Assembly (NCBI GenBank): GCA_947482345.1
Contig: CANKJN010000018.1
Span: 1 to 33,572 of the forward strand
DNA: 33,572 nucleotides
Reading direction: 5' to 3'
Source of the DNA: Spartobacteria bacterium
GTDB taxonomy: Bacteria > Verrucomicrobiota > Verrucomicrobiia > Chthoniobacterales > UBA6821
Under the pieces are notes generated by a model. It saw nothing but the letters and a program-made list of their open reading frames with translations, searched no databases and was not told the origin of the DNA. The translations under genes and the position numbers were made by a program. Of the stretch, positions 7,788 through 14,922 are shown in pieces. Numbering within the stretch: the stretch's first letter is position 1; every line of letters starts with the position of its first letter.

Positions 7788-8473
7788 AGGTCGTTGTCCT
7801 GCTCAGCGGCGGGATGGACTCCGTCACGGCTTTTCATGCCGCGCTTCGCGAGCATGACGTGGTGGCCGGCCTGAGCTTCGATTACGGGGCGAAGCACCAT
7901 GCGCGGGAACTGCCGATGGCCGCCTGGCACTGCGTGAAGGCGGGTGTCGCCCACCGGATCGCGCCTCTTGGTTTCGTGGCGGAGGAGTTCGCTTCGGATC
8001 TTTTGGAGACCGGCGGGGAGATCCCGGAGGGTCACTACGAGGAGTCGTCGATGAAGAGCACCGTCGTCCCGTTCCGAAACGGGATCATGCTCTCGATTGC
8101 GGCGGGGTTTGCCGAGAGTCGCGGCGCGGAGGCGGTCGTGATCGCAGCTCATTCGGGGGATCACGCGATCTATCCCGACTGCCGCGAGTCATTCCTCGAA
8201 CCCATGGCGCGAGCGATCCGCGAGGGGACCTACGCGCGGATCGAACTGCTCCGGCCCTTCGTGGCGATGGACAAGGCCGCCATTGCCCGGCGAGGAGCGG
8301 AACTGGGGGTCGACTTCTCCCGCACCTGGTCCTGCTACAAGGGCGGGGAGATCCATTGCGGCACCTGCGGCACCTGCGTCGAGCGCCGCGAGGCATTCCA
8401 GCTGGCAGGCCTTCCCGATCCGACCGCCTACGCCGTAACGGCTCCCCTGCCGCCTAAGCCTGTCACAAGATGA
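7784..8473 (+). CDS. queC: 7-cyano-7-deazaguanine synthase
   Basis: 229 aa from a GTG that overlaps the queF stop by 4 bp. An open frame extends much further upstream but would read through queF, so this start is preferred. It is an ATP-dependent enzyme turning 7-carboxy-7-deazaguanine plus ammonia into preQ0. The PP-loop SGGMDS lies at residues 8-13. HSGDHAIYPDCRESF is the QueC fingerprint. The zinc site CYKGGEIHCGTCGTC carries four Cys near the C-terminus. Coupled to queE by an ATGA overlap. Confidence 0.96.
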   Translation: MKVVVLLSGGMDSVTAFHAALREHDVVAGLSFDYGAKHHARELPMAAWHCVKAGVAHRIAPLGFVAEEFASDLLETGGEIPEGHYEESSMKSTVVPFRNGIMLSIAAGFAESRGAEAVVIAAHSGDHAIYPDCRESFLEPMARAIREGTYARIELLRPFVAMDKAAIARRGAELGVDFSRTWSCYKGGEIHCGTCGTCVERREAFQLAGLPDPTAYAVTAPLPPKPVTR

Positions 8474-9180
8474 GGATTTCCGAGATCTTTCACTCGATCC
8501 AGGGGGAGGGGCTGCTGCTTGGCGTCCCTTCCGTCTTCATCCGCACATCGGGCTGCAATCTCCGCTGTCGCTGGTGCGACACACCCTACGCCTCCTGGAA
8601 CCCCGAGGGGGAGGAGATGGGAATCGATGCCATCATGGAGCGCGTCCGTGGTTACGACTGCCGTCACGTCGTGCTGACCGGCGGCGAACCGATGGTGGCC
8701 TCCGGCATCCGCGAACTCGCCGCGGCGCTGCGTGCCTCCGGGATGCACATCACCATCGAGACTGCGGCGACGATCTCGCCCCATGTCGACGGAATGGGGA
8801 TCGCCTGCGATCTTGCCTCGCTGAGTCCCAAGCTGGCCGACTCCACCCCCGATACCGAGACCGCCGGCGCGTGGCGTGAACGCCATGAATCCACGCGCCT
8901 TCAACCCGGAATCATCAGGCAATGGATTGAGGCGGGCCCCTGCCAGCTCAAGTTCGTGGTCTCGCGTGTCGAGGATCTTCCCGAGATCGAGGAACTCCTC
9001 AACGAGGTCGGTACGGTTCCCGGATTCACCCGTGACAAGGTTCTGCTGATGCCCGAAGGAACCGATGTCGAGACCCTCCGCGAACGCGGCCCGCTCATCG
9101 CGGAGATGTGCCTTGAGCATGGGTTCCGCTATGCGCCGAGGGTACACATAGACCTATTCGGCAACACCCGCGGTACGTAG
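8470..9180 (+). CDS. queE: 7-carboxy-7-deazaguanine synthase (radical SAM)
   Basis: 236 aa, ATG overlapping the queC stop (ATGA, 8470-8473). It converts 6-carboxytetrahydropterin to 7-carboxy-7-deazaguanine. It starts with FHSIQGEGLLLGVPSVFIRTSGCNLRCRWCDTPYASW, the QueE opening, with the [4Fe-4S] cysteines Cys29, Cys33 and Cys36. The SAM-binding GGEP follows (VVLTGGEP). Length is normal. With queF and queC it covers three consecutive steps of preQ1 synthesis. queD and the GTP cyclohydrolase are not in the window. The stop codon lies in the loop of a terminator hairpin. Confidence 0.96.
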   Translation: MRISEIFHSIQGEGLLLGVPSVFIRTSGCNLRCRWCDTPYASWNPEGEEMGIDAIMERVRGYDCRHVVLTGGEPMVASGIRELAAALRASGMHITIETAATISPHVDGMGIACDLASLSPKLADSTPDTETAGAWRERHESTRLQPGIIRQWIEAGPCQLKFVVSRVEDLPEIEELLNEVGTVPGFTRDKVLLMPEGTDVETLRERGPLIAEMCLEHGFRYAPRVHIDLFGNTRGT

Positions 9181-9192
9181 GCGGGTGCTTTT
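9165..9192 (+). terminator. Rho-independent terminator overlapping the queE stop
   Basis: CACCCGC (9165-9171) pairs with GCGGGTG (9181-9187) around a 9-nt loop that contains the queE TAG, followed by CTTTT (9188-9192). It ends the queF-queC-queE operon. Confidence 0.7.
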
Positions 9193-9264
9193 GGCGCAGG
9201 AGTTCGTTGCGCTTCTCTCGCTGTAGCTCAACTACAGCGTCGCTTGCGCGCCTGCTCCTGCATC
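9189..9264. repeat. palindromic intergenic repeat, copy A
   Basis: The element runs from TTTTGGCGCAGGAGTTCGTT to GCGCCTGCTCCTGCATC. Outer arms GCAGGAG (9196-9202) and CTCCTGC (9255-9261) pair, and an inner perfect stem GCTGTAG/CTACAGC (9220-9226, 9232-9238) closes a 5-nt loop. A second copy lies at 29119-29195 with a paired change in the inner stem. It follows directly on the queE terminator. The rest of the gap to 9399 shows no gene. Confidence 0.8.
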
Positions 9265-9399
9265 TCATATCCCGGCGCCTCGGACATGGGGTGGGGTCCC
9301 TTGGCCGCCATACTCCCAATCCGATCTTCTTGCACCGGAAAGGGATCGGGCATCACAACTGGGTTTTAAATTTCTTACGACCTGCTATCGTTTCAACCC

Positions 9400-10317
9400 A
9401 TGCGTCCCTTTTACCTGCTCCTTGTGAGCGTGCTGATGGCCGGGGCACTTCATGCCACGAGTTCGATCATTGTCGACAATCAGACAGGCCGGATCCTCGA
9501 GGGGGCAGGCGCCAACCAGAAGCTTCCGATCGCGAGCCTCACCAAGCTGGCGCTCGCCATGGTCGCCCTCGACTGGTCTCAGCTCAAGGGGGGCAACTTG
9601 GAACAGACGGCCGTGGTTCCCGAGGTGGCGATCACGACGACGGGTGGCATCAATCCGCTCGGCCTCCAGGCGGGTGACGAACTCACGCTACGCGACCTGA
9701 TCTTCGCCTGCCTGCTTGCCTCGGACAATGTCGCCGCGGTCACGCTGGCGGATCATCTGGGAAGGGTCCTGCCCAACGCCACCGGACTCGACCCGGCGGG
9801 CAACACCGTCGCCCACATGAATGCCCTGGCACGCCAACTCGGGATGCGCGGCACGCTCTTCCTCAATCCCCACGGACTCGACACTCCGGACGGGCAGGCG
9901 CGCCCGCGCTCCACGGCGGCCGACCTGGCGCGCCTCACCCGGTATGCCTACTCCAAGTCTGGTCTCTCGTTCTACGTTGCCCAGTCGACGCGCGATATCC
10001 ATGTGCATCGCGGAGGCGCCAGCCTCGGACTTCAGCTCAACAACACGAACAAGCTGCTCGGCACCGACGGCATCGACGGGGTGAAGACCGGCCGCACCTC
10101 GCGGGCGGGAGACTGCATCATCCTCACCTCGGAACGCACTCCCGAGGTGAAGCGTGAGGGTGACACCGTCTTCACGACGCCGCGCCGCATCATTGTCGTC
10201 CTGCTTGGCGGAACCAACCGCGAACAGGAGGGGCTCGCCCTCGTCCAGCGCGGCTGGGCCCTCTACGGTGCCTGGGCCGCCAAGGGCCGCGAGGCCAAGG
10301 CCTCCAATTCCCTCTAA
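9400..10317 (+). CDS. D-alanyl-D-alanine carboxypeptidase (peptidase S11 family)
   Basis: 305 aa, ATG start. The N-terminus (MRPFYLLLVSVLMAGALHA) is a signal peptide, so it acts in the periplasm. The three penicillin-binding motifs are in order: SLTK (46-49, catalytic Ser46), SDN (108-110) and KTG (229-231, in DGVKTGRTSRAGD). The family trims the terminal D-Ala from peptidoglycan stem peptides. The C-terminal PBP5-type beta domain and membrane helix are absent, as is common in short S11 enzymes. It is followed 3 bp later by phosphofructokinase. A second S11 protein is at 16655-17545. Confidence 0.92.
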   Translation: MRPFYLLLVSVLMAGALHATSSIIVDNQTGRILEGAGANQKLPIASLTKLALAMVALDWSQLKGGNLEQTAVVPEVAITTTGGINPLGLQAGDELTLRDLIFACLLASDNVAAVTLADHLGRVLPNATGLDPAGNTVAHMNALARQLGMRGTLFLNPHGLDTPDGQARPRSTAADLARLTRYAYSKSGLSFYVAQSTRDIHVHRGGASLGLQLNNTNKLLGTDGIDGVKTGRTSRAGDCIILTSERTPEVKREGDTVFTTPRRIIVVLLGGTNREQEGLALVQRGWALYGAWAAKGREAKASNSL

Positions 10318-10320
10318 GAC

Positions 10321-11412
10321 GTGGCTGATTACCCTGTAAAACGGATCGGTGTCCTCACCAGCGGAGGCGACTGCCCCGGGCTGAACGCCGTCCTTAGGGG
10401 GATCTTCTGCTCCGCCGAGGAGCTCGGCTGGGAGGTGCTCGGCTTCCGTGACGGATTCGAGGGGATGCTTGCCGACGGGGGCGATACCATGCCGCTGACC
10501 CGCGAGAACACCGCGGGCATCATGCAGATCGGCGGGACGATCCTCGGCACCACGAACAAGGGGCACTTCACCTCCAAGGTCGCAGGCGGCGAGAAGGCCA
10601 GGATTCCCGAGGAGGTCATCGCCAAGGCCTCCCGCACCTGCCGCGATCTGGATCTCTCAGCCATCATCGCGATCGGTGGCGACGGGTCGATGAGCACGGC
10701 GCTTCAGCTTTACCGTGCCGGGTTCCCGATCATCGGAGTCCCGAAGACCATCGACAACGACCTCGAGGCGACGGCGATGACATTCGGCTTCGATTCAGCC
10801 GTCGCCTGCGTGACCGATGCGATGGACCGCCTTCACACCACCGCGGCCAGCCACAAGCGCGCCATCGTCGTCCAGGTGATGGGGCGCCATGCCGGGTGGA
10901 TCGCCCTCTGGGGTGGCCTTGCGGGAGCGGCCGATGTCATTCTGATTCCGGAAATCCCTTTCTCGTTGGAGAAGGTGGCCGAAGTCGTCCAGCGTCGCGA
11001 CGAGCAGGGCTACAAGAGCACCATGATCGTCGTGGCCGAGGGGGCGCGCACCCAGCATGGTCAGCAGTTCCGGAAGCAGTCCGCCAGTGGCGAATGGAGG
11101 CTTGGCGGGGTCGGCGAGATGATCGGCCACGAGATCGAGGCGCGCACCGGCAAGGAAACCCGGGTCTGCGTGCTCGGTCATCTGCAGCGTGGAGGCGATC
11201 CGACCACGCTCGACCGCATCCTCGGCATCCGCTTCGGCGTGAAGGCCGTGCACCTCGCACGCGAGGAGAAGTTCGGCGCCATGGTCAGCTACCAGAACTA
11301 CGAGGTGCTGGATGTCCCGATCGCCGAGGCGGTCCATCGTCTCAAGAAGGTCCCTCCCTCCTCCCAGCTCGTCGAGACCGCGCGTGCCGTCGGCATCAGC
11401 TTCGGCGATTAG
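10321..11412 (+). CDS. 6-phosphofructokinase, predicted ATP-dependent (G/K active-site type)
   Basis: 363 aa from a GTG only 3 bp after the previous stop. It phosphorylates fructose 6-phosphate in glycolysis. The opening IGVLTSGGDCPGLNAVLRG is the PFK signature. GGDGS (119-123) has Gly at the position equal to E. coli 104, which favours ATP. PKTIDND (141-147) has Lys where E. coli has Gly124, a residue shared with PPi-type enzymes. QVMGRHAGWIAL and VLGHLQRGGDPTTLDR are the sugar-phosphate sites. The G/K pair is typical of the long-chain mixed clade that includes actinobacterial ATP enzymes, so the phosphoryl donor should be tested. Allosteric control cannot be read. Confidence 0.94.
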   Translation: MADYPVKRIGVLTSGGDCPGLNAVLRGIFCSAEELGWEVLGFRDGFEGMLADGGDTMPLTRENTAGIMQIGGTILGTTNKGHFTSKVAGGEKARIPEEVIAKASRTCRDLDLSAIIAIGGDGSMSTALQLYRAGFPIIGVPKTIDNDLEATAMTFGFDSAVACVTDAMDRLHTTAASHKRAIVVQVMGRHAGWIALWGGLAGAADVILIPEIPFSLEKVAEVVQRRDEQGYKSTMIVVAEGARTQHGQQFRKQSASGEWRLGGVGEMIGHEIEARTGKETRVCVLGHLQRGGDPTTLDRILGIRFGVKAVHLAREEKFGAMVSYQNYEVLDVPIAEAVHRLKKVPPSSQLVETARAVGISFGD

Positions 11413-11430
11413 CACCTTCATCCCGGCCCG

Positions 11431-11958
11431 ATGACAAGCGACGACCTGAAGCGGGCGATCCGGGCCGTACCCGATTTTCCGAAAAAGGGCATCCTGTTCC
11501 GCGACATCACGCCGGTTCTTGAACACGCCGCGCTGTTCAAGGGCTCCATCGACCTTCTTGCCGGAGAGTGCGCCGATCTGGCTCCTGCGAAGGTGGTCGG
11601 CCTCGATGCACGCGGCTTCATCTTCGGCGCCGCCCTGGCCTACAGGATCGGCGCGGGATTCGTTCCCGTTCGTAAAAAGGGGAAGCTCCCATTCCGCACC
11701 ATCTCCCATACCTACGATCTCGAATACGGTTCCGCCGAATTCGAGATCCACTGCGACAGCATCCATCCCGGTCAACCGGTCATCCTCGTGGACGACCTGC
11801 TTGCCACCGGGGGAACGGCCCGTGCGGCGCTTCACCTGCTACGGCAGCTCGGGGCGAAAGTCCTGAGGACGCTTTTCGTCGTGGAGATTGAGGGGCTTGG
11901 CGGCCGGGATCAACTCGCCCCACTGGAAGTCCGCTCCCTCGTTCGGTTCAAAGAGTAA
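11431..11958 (+). CDS. apt: adenine phosphoribosyltransferase
   Basis: 175 aa, ATG start, normal length. It salvages adenine with PRPP to make AMP in the cytoplasm. The family opening IRAVPDFPKKGILFRDITPVL, the VGLDARGFIFGAALAYRIGAGFVPVRKKGKLP core and the PRPP loop VILVDDLLATGGTA (about 112-125) are all present. It follows pfk by 18 bp and probably ends that operon. After its stop base composition drops sharply. Confidence 0.96.
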   Translation: MTSDDLKRAIRAVPDFPKKGILFRDITPVLEHAALFKGSIDLLAGECADLAPAKVVGLDARGFIFGAALAYRIGAGFVPVRKKGKLPFRTISHTYDLEYGSAEFEIHCDSIHPGQPVILVDDLLATGGTARAALHLLRQLGAKVLRTLFVVEIEGLGGRDQLAPLEVRSLVRFKE

Positions 11959-12047
11959 CCGGAAGGCAGAAATTACGAGGGAATGAAAATTGGCTCTCTG
12001 CTATTTGAAGGGGTGGATATGAAGATGCCCTGCCCAAAACGCACGTC

Positions 12048-12066
12048 TTCTATTAATGCAATAGAA
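12048..12066. promoter_or_regulatory. 7-bp inverted repeat upstream of the TauE-like gene
   Basis: TTCTATT (12048-12054) and AATAGAA (12060-12066) are perfect inverted repeats around AATGC. The site lies ~55 bp before the permease ATG in AT-rich sequence. It could be an operator or part of a promoter region. It is not followed by a T-run, so it does not look like a terminator of apt. Confidence 0.3.
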
Positions 12067-12121
12067 TGATATGTCGTTCTAAAGCTCTGCCAAAGCTCAT
12101 CACTACAGCCACACATTCATT

Positions 12122-13201
12122 ATGCTAACTGAAGTATTGATATTTGCCGGTGCAGTATTCGCATTTGGATTTAGCTCCATCATCGGTGGAGGTGCAAGTG
12201 TGGTCCTTATTCCAATTTTAGGCTTTGTTCTTCCGATTTCAGAAGTGCCAGGTGCTTTAGTTATAGGTACTTTTACTAATTCACTTGGAAGGTCTATTGC
12301 ATTGAGTCGAAAGATTCGTTGGAATTTAGTAATTCTATTTGTTCCAGCAGCACTCCCTTCAGTAGCCTTGGGAGCCTGGTTGCTACGGTTTGTTGATCCT
12401 CTTATTATCACATGGATATGCGCACTATTTCTTATTTCAAATATTCCATTTTTATTTCGTCGTGAGCATGAGCAAAACGCAAATCAGGAATCATATAAAA
12501 GTTATAAAGTAGTAGGAATTGGGTTCTTGGCGGGACTGTTATCCGGAATAACAGGGGCAATAGGACTAGTTTTTAATGGTTTCTATCTCAAGTTGGGTTT
12601 AAGTAAGGAAGAAATTGTTGCGACAAGGGCTGCAAACGAAATTCTTCTGCACCTTGTGAAACTTATACTTTACGTAGGGTTGGGGCTTTTCTCGATCCAC
12701 TCCATTTGCATAGGAACCGTTATAGCTCTAGCCGCAGTGATATCATCAGTAATGGTGCAAATAGTTCTACCTTATTTGAACGAGAGTATGTTCAGAAGAC
12801 TTGGATATGCAGCGATGTGTTGTTCAGGATTTTTTCTGTTAGGCCAAACCAGTTGTACTATTTTGAAAGAAAAAACTCCAACACTTAGACTAATTTCTAT
12901 CGAAGATGGATTTGAAACCAAAGTGAAATGGGAAAAAAGAACAACAGTTTTTGAAATTGAATACGATGGAAATGTAAGTTTCGAACGAGTTGTTTCAATA
13001 CAAATGCTACCTACTAGCATTGCCTCTCAAGTTCAAAAACTCTCTAATAATTCTGATCAGTTTGTAGTAGAGGAGGTTTATGGTTGGAAAAAACACTATT
13101 ATGAAGTCTACCTTACTAAGAAAGGGAAAGTATTTAAGTATGAAATAGATCCGCCGCCATTTAACCAGTCAAAAAAGCTAGATTCTATAAGAGCTGTATA
13201 A
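12122..13201 (+). CDS. TauE/SafE-like membrane permease with soluble C-terminal domain
   Basis: 359 aa, ATG start, much more AT-rich than the surrounding genes. Residues 1-~245 hold about seven or eight membrane segments. GFSSIIGGGASVVLIPIL near the start and GFLAGLLSGITGAIG in the middle are the two repeated motifs of TauE/SafE (sulfite/anion exporter) permeases. The last ~105 residues (from about TILKEKTP) are hydrophilic, beta-rich and not part of the usual fold. The substrate is unknown. Its TAA stop is part of an attC-like site, so it behaves like an integron cassette gene acquired by transfer; its left cassette border was not found. Confidence 0.75.
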   Translation: MLTEVLIFAGAVFAFGFSSIIGGGASVVLIPILGFVLPISEVPGALVIGTFTNSLGRSIALSRKIRWNLVILFVPAALPSVALGAWLLRFVDPLIITWICALFLISNIPFLFRREHEQNANQESYKSYKVVGIGFLAGLLSGITGAIGLVFNGFYLKLGLSKEEIVATRAANEILLHLVKLILYVGLGLFSIHSICIGTVIALAAVISSVMVQIVLPYLNESMFRRLGYAAMCCSGFFLLGQTSCTILKEKTPTLRLISIEDGFETKVKWEKRTTVFEIEYDGNVSFERVVSIQMLPTSIASQVQKLSNNSDQFVVEEVYGWKKHYYEVYLTKKGKVFKYEIDPPPFNQSKKLDSIRAV

Positions 13202-13290
13202 CATAGCGATGGACTGGACATGGGGCTTTGCATATCGTGCAGTAATCAACAGAGAGCATGGCCCAGCGCCAGTCATCGTCGTCGTTAGAG
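13196..13290 (+). other. attC-like recombination site 1 (integron cassette)
   Basis: It runs from GTATAAC (R''-like, overlapping the permease stop) to GTTAGAG (R', 13284-13290). The ends fold on each other: TAAC...CGATGGACTGG on the left is complementary to CCAGTCATCG...GTTA on the right with one extra base on the left arm, which mimics the extrahelical bases of attC. Length about 95 bp. The following cassette begins within this R' box. Confidence 0.7.
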
Positions 13291-13312
13291 CCTTGAAAGG
13301 TTTGTCTCCAGA

Positions 13313-13657
13313 ATGATGCTGTTGCCCAACTGCGGAGCCATTATGACCGCGGCACTCGGTTGCCTCGGTCTTCTATTCCCGATTGCCGTAGGACGCGTTC
13401 TTGGCATCGAGCCGAATAGACCGCTGGGCATCTCCGAGTTCCGAGCGACCTACGGCGGATTTTTTCTGTGCCTTGGAATCGGATGCCTGGCGGCTCAGTC
13501 CGTGCCTGTCTTCACGGTTGTTGGAGCGGCTTGGTGCGCGGCTGCTTTGGCTCGGATTGGCTCTTTTGCCGTGGATGGCAGCCGGACCAGGGATAATCTT
13601 GCCGGTATTGGAGTCGAGGCGGGCATTGGCCTGGCAATGCTGGCGCCGCAACTCTAA
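13313..13657 (+). CDS. small membrane protein, cassette gene (copy 1 of a pair)
   Basis: 114 aa, starting at the first of two codons in ATGATG. Three to four hydrophobic segments are visible, with a conserved-looking centre GISEFRATYGGFFLCLGIGCLAAQSVPVFTVVGAAWC. This resembles DUF4345-type small membrane proteins, a tentative match from memory. Function unknown. The protein at 14923-15267 is identical at 100 of 114 positions. Upstream bases (CGTTAGAGCCTTGAA..GGTTTGTCTCCAG) are shared by both copies, so gene and attC boundary moved together. The stop TAA is part of attC-like site 2. Confidence 0.75.
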   Translation: MMLLPNCGAIMTAALGCLGLLFPIAVGRVLGIEPNRPLGISEFRATYGGFFLCLGIGCLAAQSVPVFTVVGAAWCAAALARIGSFAVDGSRTRDNLAGIGVEAGIGLAMLAPQL

Positions 13658-13739
13658 CAAGTCGATGCAGCGAAAGGCTCGTCGATTCAAAACTAATGTC
13701 TCATCAACTCCTCACCTTCGCTGATCTCCGACGTTAGGC
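13652..13739 (+). other. attC-like recombination site 2 (integron cassette)
   Basis: It is the clearest of the three. CTCTAAC (R''-like) at the gene stop is followed by AAGTCGATGCAGCGAAAGG. The right side is CCTTCGCTGATCTCCGAC then GTTAGGC (R', a perfect GTTRRRY, 13733-13739). GTCG pairs with CGAC, and CAGCGAA-GG pairs with CCTTCGCTG with one unpaired A on the left arm. The 88-bp length and layout match integron attC sites. Confidence 0.82.
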
Positions 13740-13758
13740 CGCCGGAAACACATCGTCC

Positions 13759-13790
13759 TTGACACGACTCTGGAGTCTGTGCATGATAAT
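13759..13790 (+). promoter_or_regulatory. candidate promoter of the YefM-YoeB module
   Basis: TTGACA (13759-13764) stands before CATGAT/GATAAT (13782-13790), and the antitoxin ATG is at 13797. With CATGAT the spacer is 17 bp; with the better GATAAT it is 20 bp. Such modules usually carry their own autoregulated promoter. If -10 is GATAAT, the transcript would be nearly leaderless. Confidence 0.4.
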
Positions 13791-13796
13791 GTCCAT

Positions 13797-14060
13797 ATGA
13801 CTGCAATTACATACACCGCAGCGAGAGAAAATCTCGCCTCCACAATGGACAGAGTATGCGTTGATCATGACCCCGTAATCATTACACGCAATCGCGACCA
13901 AGCCGTTGTCATGCTTTCTCTTGATGACTACGAATCACTACAGGAAACCGCCTATCTGCTTCGGTCACCAGCCAACGCGAAGCGTTTGCTTGCTTCGATT
14001 GAGAGTCTTAACTCTGGAAAGACAGTGAGAAAGAACATCAAAGACCTGGTGGAGGCATGA
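13797..14060 (+). CDS. yefM: YefM/Phd-family antitoxin
   Basis: 87 aa from the ATG at 13797; an ATG 18 bp upstream is less likely because the family begins with M-x-x-I-T/S-Y. The sequence ITYTAARENLASTMDRVCVDHDPVIITRNRDQAVVMLSLDDYESLQETAYLLRSPANAKRLL is a textbook YefM/Phd fold, with an N-terminal DNA-binding half and a C-terminal toxin-binding tail. It should neutralise the toxin and repress the pair. It overlaps the toxin start by ATGA (14057-14060). It lies directly after attC-like site 2. Confidence 0.93.
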   Translation: MTAITYTAARENLASTMDRVCVDHDPVIITRNRDQAVVMLSLDDYESLQETAYLLRSPANAKRLLASIESLNSGKTVRKNIKDLVEA

Positions 14061-14317
14061 ATCTTGTTTTCTCTCCCCAAGCTTGGGAGGATTACCAGCA
14101 CTGGTTGCAAACGGATAAAAAAATGATCAGACGAATCAACGAACTGATCAAGGACACTCTCCGAAGCCATTACGACGGGATTGGGAAACCTGAACCTTTG
14201 AAGCACACCCTTGCGGGTTTCTGGTCTCGCCGAATCACGGATGAGCATCGTATGGTTTACCGAATTGCTGCGAAGAATCTTGAAATCGCACAACTCAGAT
14301 TCCACTACGCAAAATAA
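14057..14317 (+). CDS. yoeB: YoeB-family mRNA interferase toxin
   Basis: 86 aa, ATG start overlapping the antitoxin stop. It is a ribosome-dependent endoribonuclease of the RelE fold. The family stretches WEDYQHWLQTDKKMIRRINELIKD and GKPEPLKHTLAGFWSRRITDEHRMVYRI are clear. Residues equal to the E. coli catalytic Glu46, Arg65 and His83 are present at the same numbers (E46, R65, H83), so the toxin should be active. Its stop (TAA) overlaps the next ATG by one base. Confidence 0.94.
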   Translation: MNLVFSPQAWEDYQHWLQTDKKMIRRINELIKDTLRSHYDGIGKPEPLKHTLAGFWSRRITDEHRMVYRIAAKNLEIAQLRFHYAK

Positions 14318-14775
14318 TGCGTAGGTCGCTCGCTTTTTCATTCAGTAGTGCGGCGGGCATCTTGTCCCCGGCTATTTTATTTGTGCTCCTTGCACACCCG
14401 GACAACCTCCTTTTTGCGCTAAGTGAGCTTCCTGGCATCCTTTTTTTAGTAGCGATTGCAGCTGCTCCCGGATTGCTGGTTATAGGTCTGATATCGGTCA
14501 CGCTAGCGCCGACGTCCCGAGTTTTCGCTCCTGTTGCCAGCTTGGTCACGGGAGGTGTCCTCGGCTTAGCTGTCATGCAGTGCTGGGGATATTTGTTCGG
14601 CCACACTCTTTTGTATCCGGACTGGGAACGGGATCGGGCTCTTTTTCGATTGTGCGCGGCGTGCTCAGGCAGCATCGCAATGTTCATTGCAGGATATTTT
14701 TTAAGAACTGCAAAAACTATTCCAAGGCAAAGCGGTGGGCGACTTATGATGCGACAAAAAAATAATGATAAGTAG
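14317..14775 (+). CDS. hypothetical four-helix membrane protein
   Basis: 152 aa, ATG overlapping the yoeB stop (TAATG), so it is probably translated after the toxin. Hydrophobic segments lie at about residues 10-27, 36-62, 68-92 and 110-130, ending in a basic, polar tail. No family recognised. It ends just before attC-like site 3, so it forms a three-gene unit with the toxin-antitoxin pair unless an attC between them was lost. Confidence 0.6.
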   Translation: MRRSLAFSFSSAAGILSPAILFVLLAHPDNLLFALSELPGILFLVAIAAAPGLLVIGLISVTLAPTSRVFAPVASLVTGGVLGLAVMQCWGYLFGHTLLYPDWERDRALFRLCAACSGSIAMFIAGYFLRTAKTIPRQSGGRLMMRQKNNDK

Positions 14776-14781
14776 AAAACG

Positions 14782-14900
14782 GCCGAACTATGCCGTCCAC
14801 CGAACACCTACCCGCTGGCACGCCGAATGTTGGCTCCGCTCCGCTCCGCTGGCATCTTTCGATGCCGTAGATCCGGCACCGGTGATCGGGGGCGTTAGAG
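14782..14900 (+). other. attC-like recombination site 3 (integron cassette)
   Basis: It runs from GCCGAAC (R''-like) to GTTAGAG (R', 14894-14900), 119 bp. CCG-TC-CACCG near the left end pairs with CGGTG-AT-CGG near the right end. The centre is longer and more irregular than in the other two sites. It starts 7 bp after the stop of the preceding gene, and its right end is followed by the same 5' leader as site 1. Confidence 0.6.
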
Positions 14901-14922
14901 CCTTGAACGGTTTGTCTCCAGA

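Noticed and set aside
8428-9147. Minus-strand frame over queE
   Set aside because: queE motifs (CxxxCxxC, GGEP) and operon overlap fix the plus strand as coding.
11959-12121. A fourth attC site or attI before the TauE-like gene
   Set aside because: No GTTRRRY box with a complementary RYYYAAC partner was found; GTCGTTCTAAAG near 12074 does not fit, so the left border is left open.
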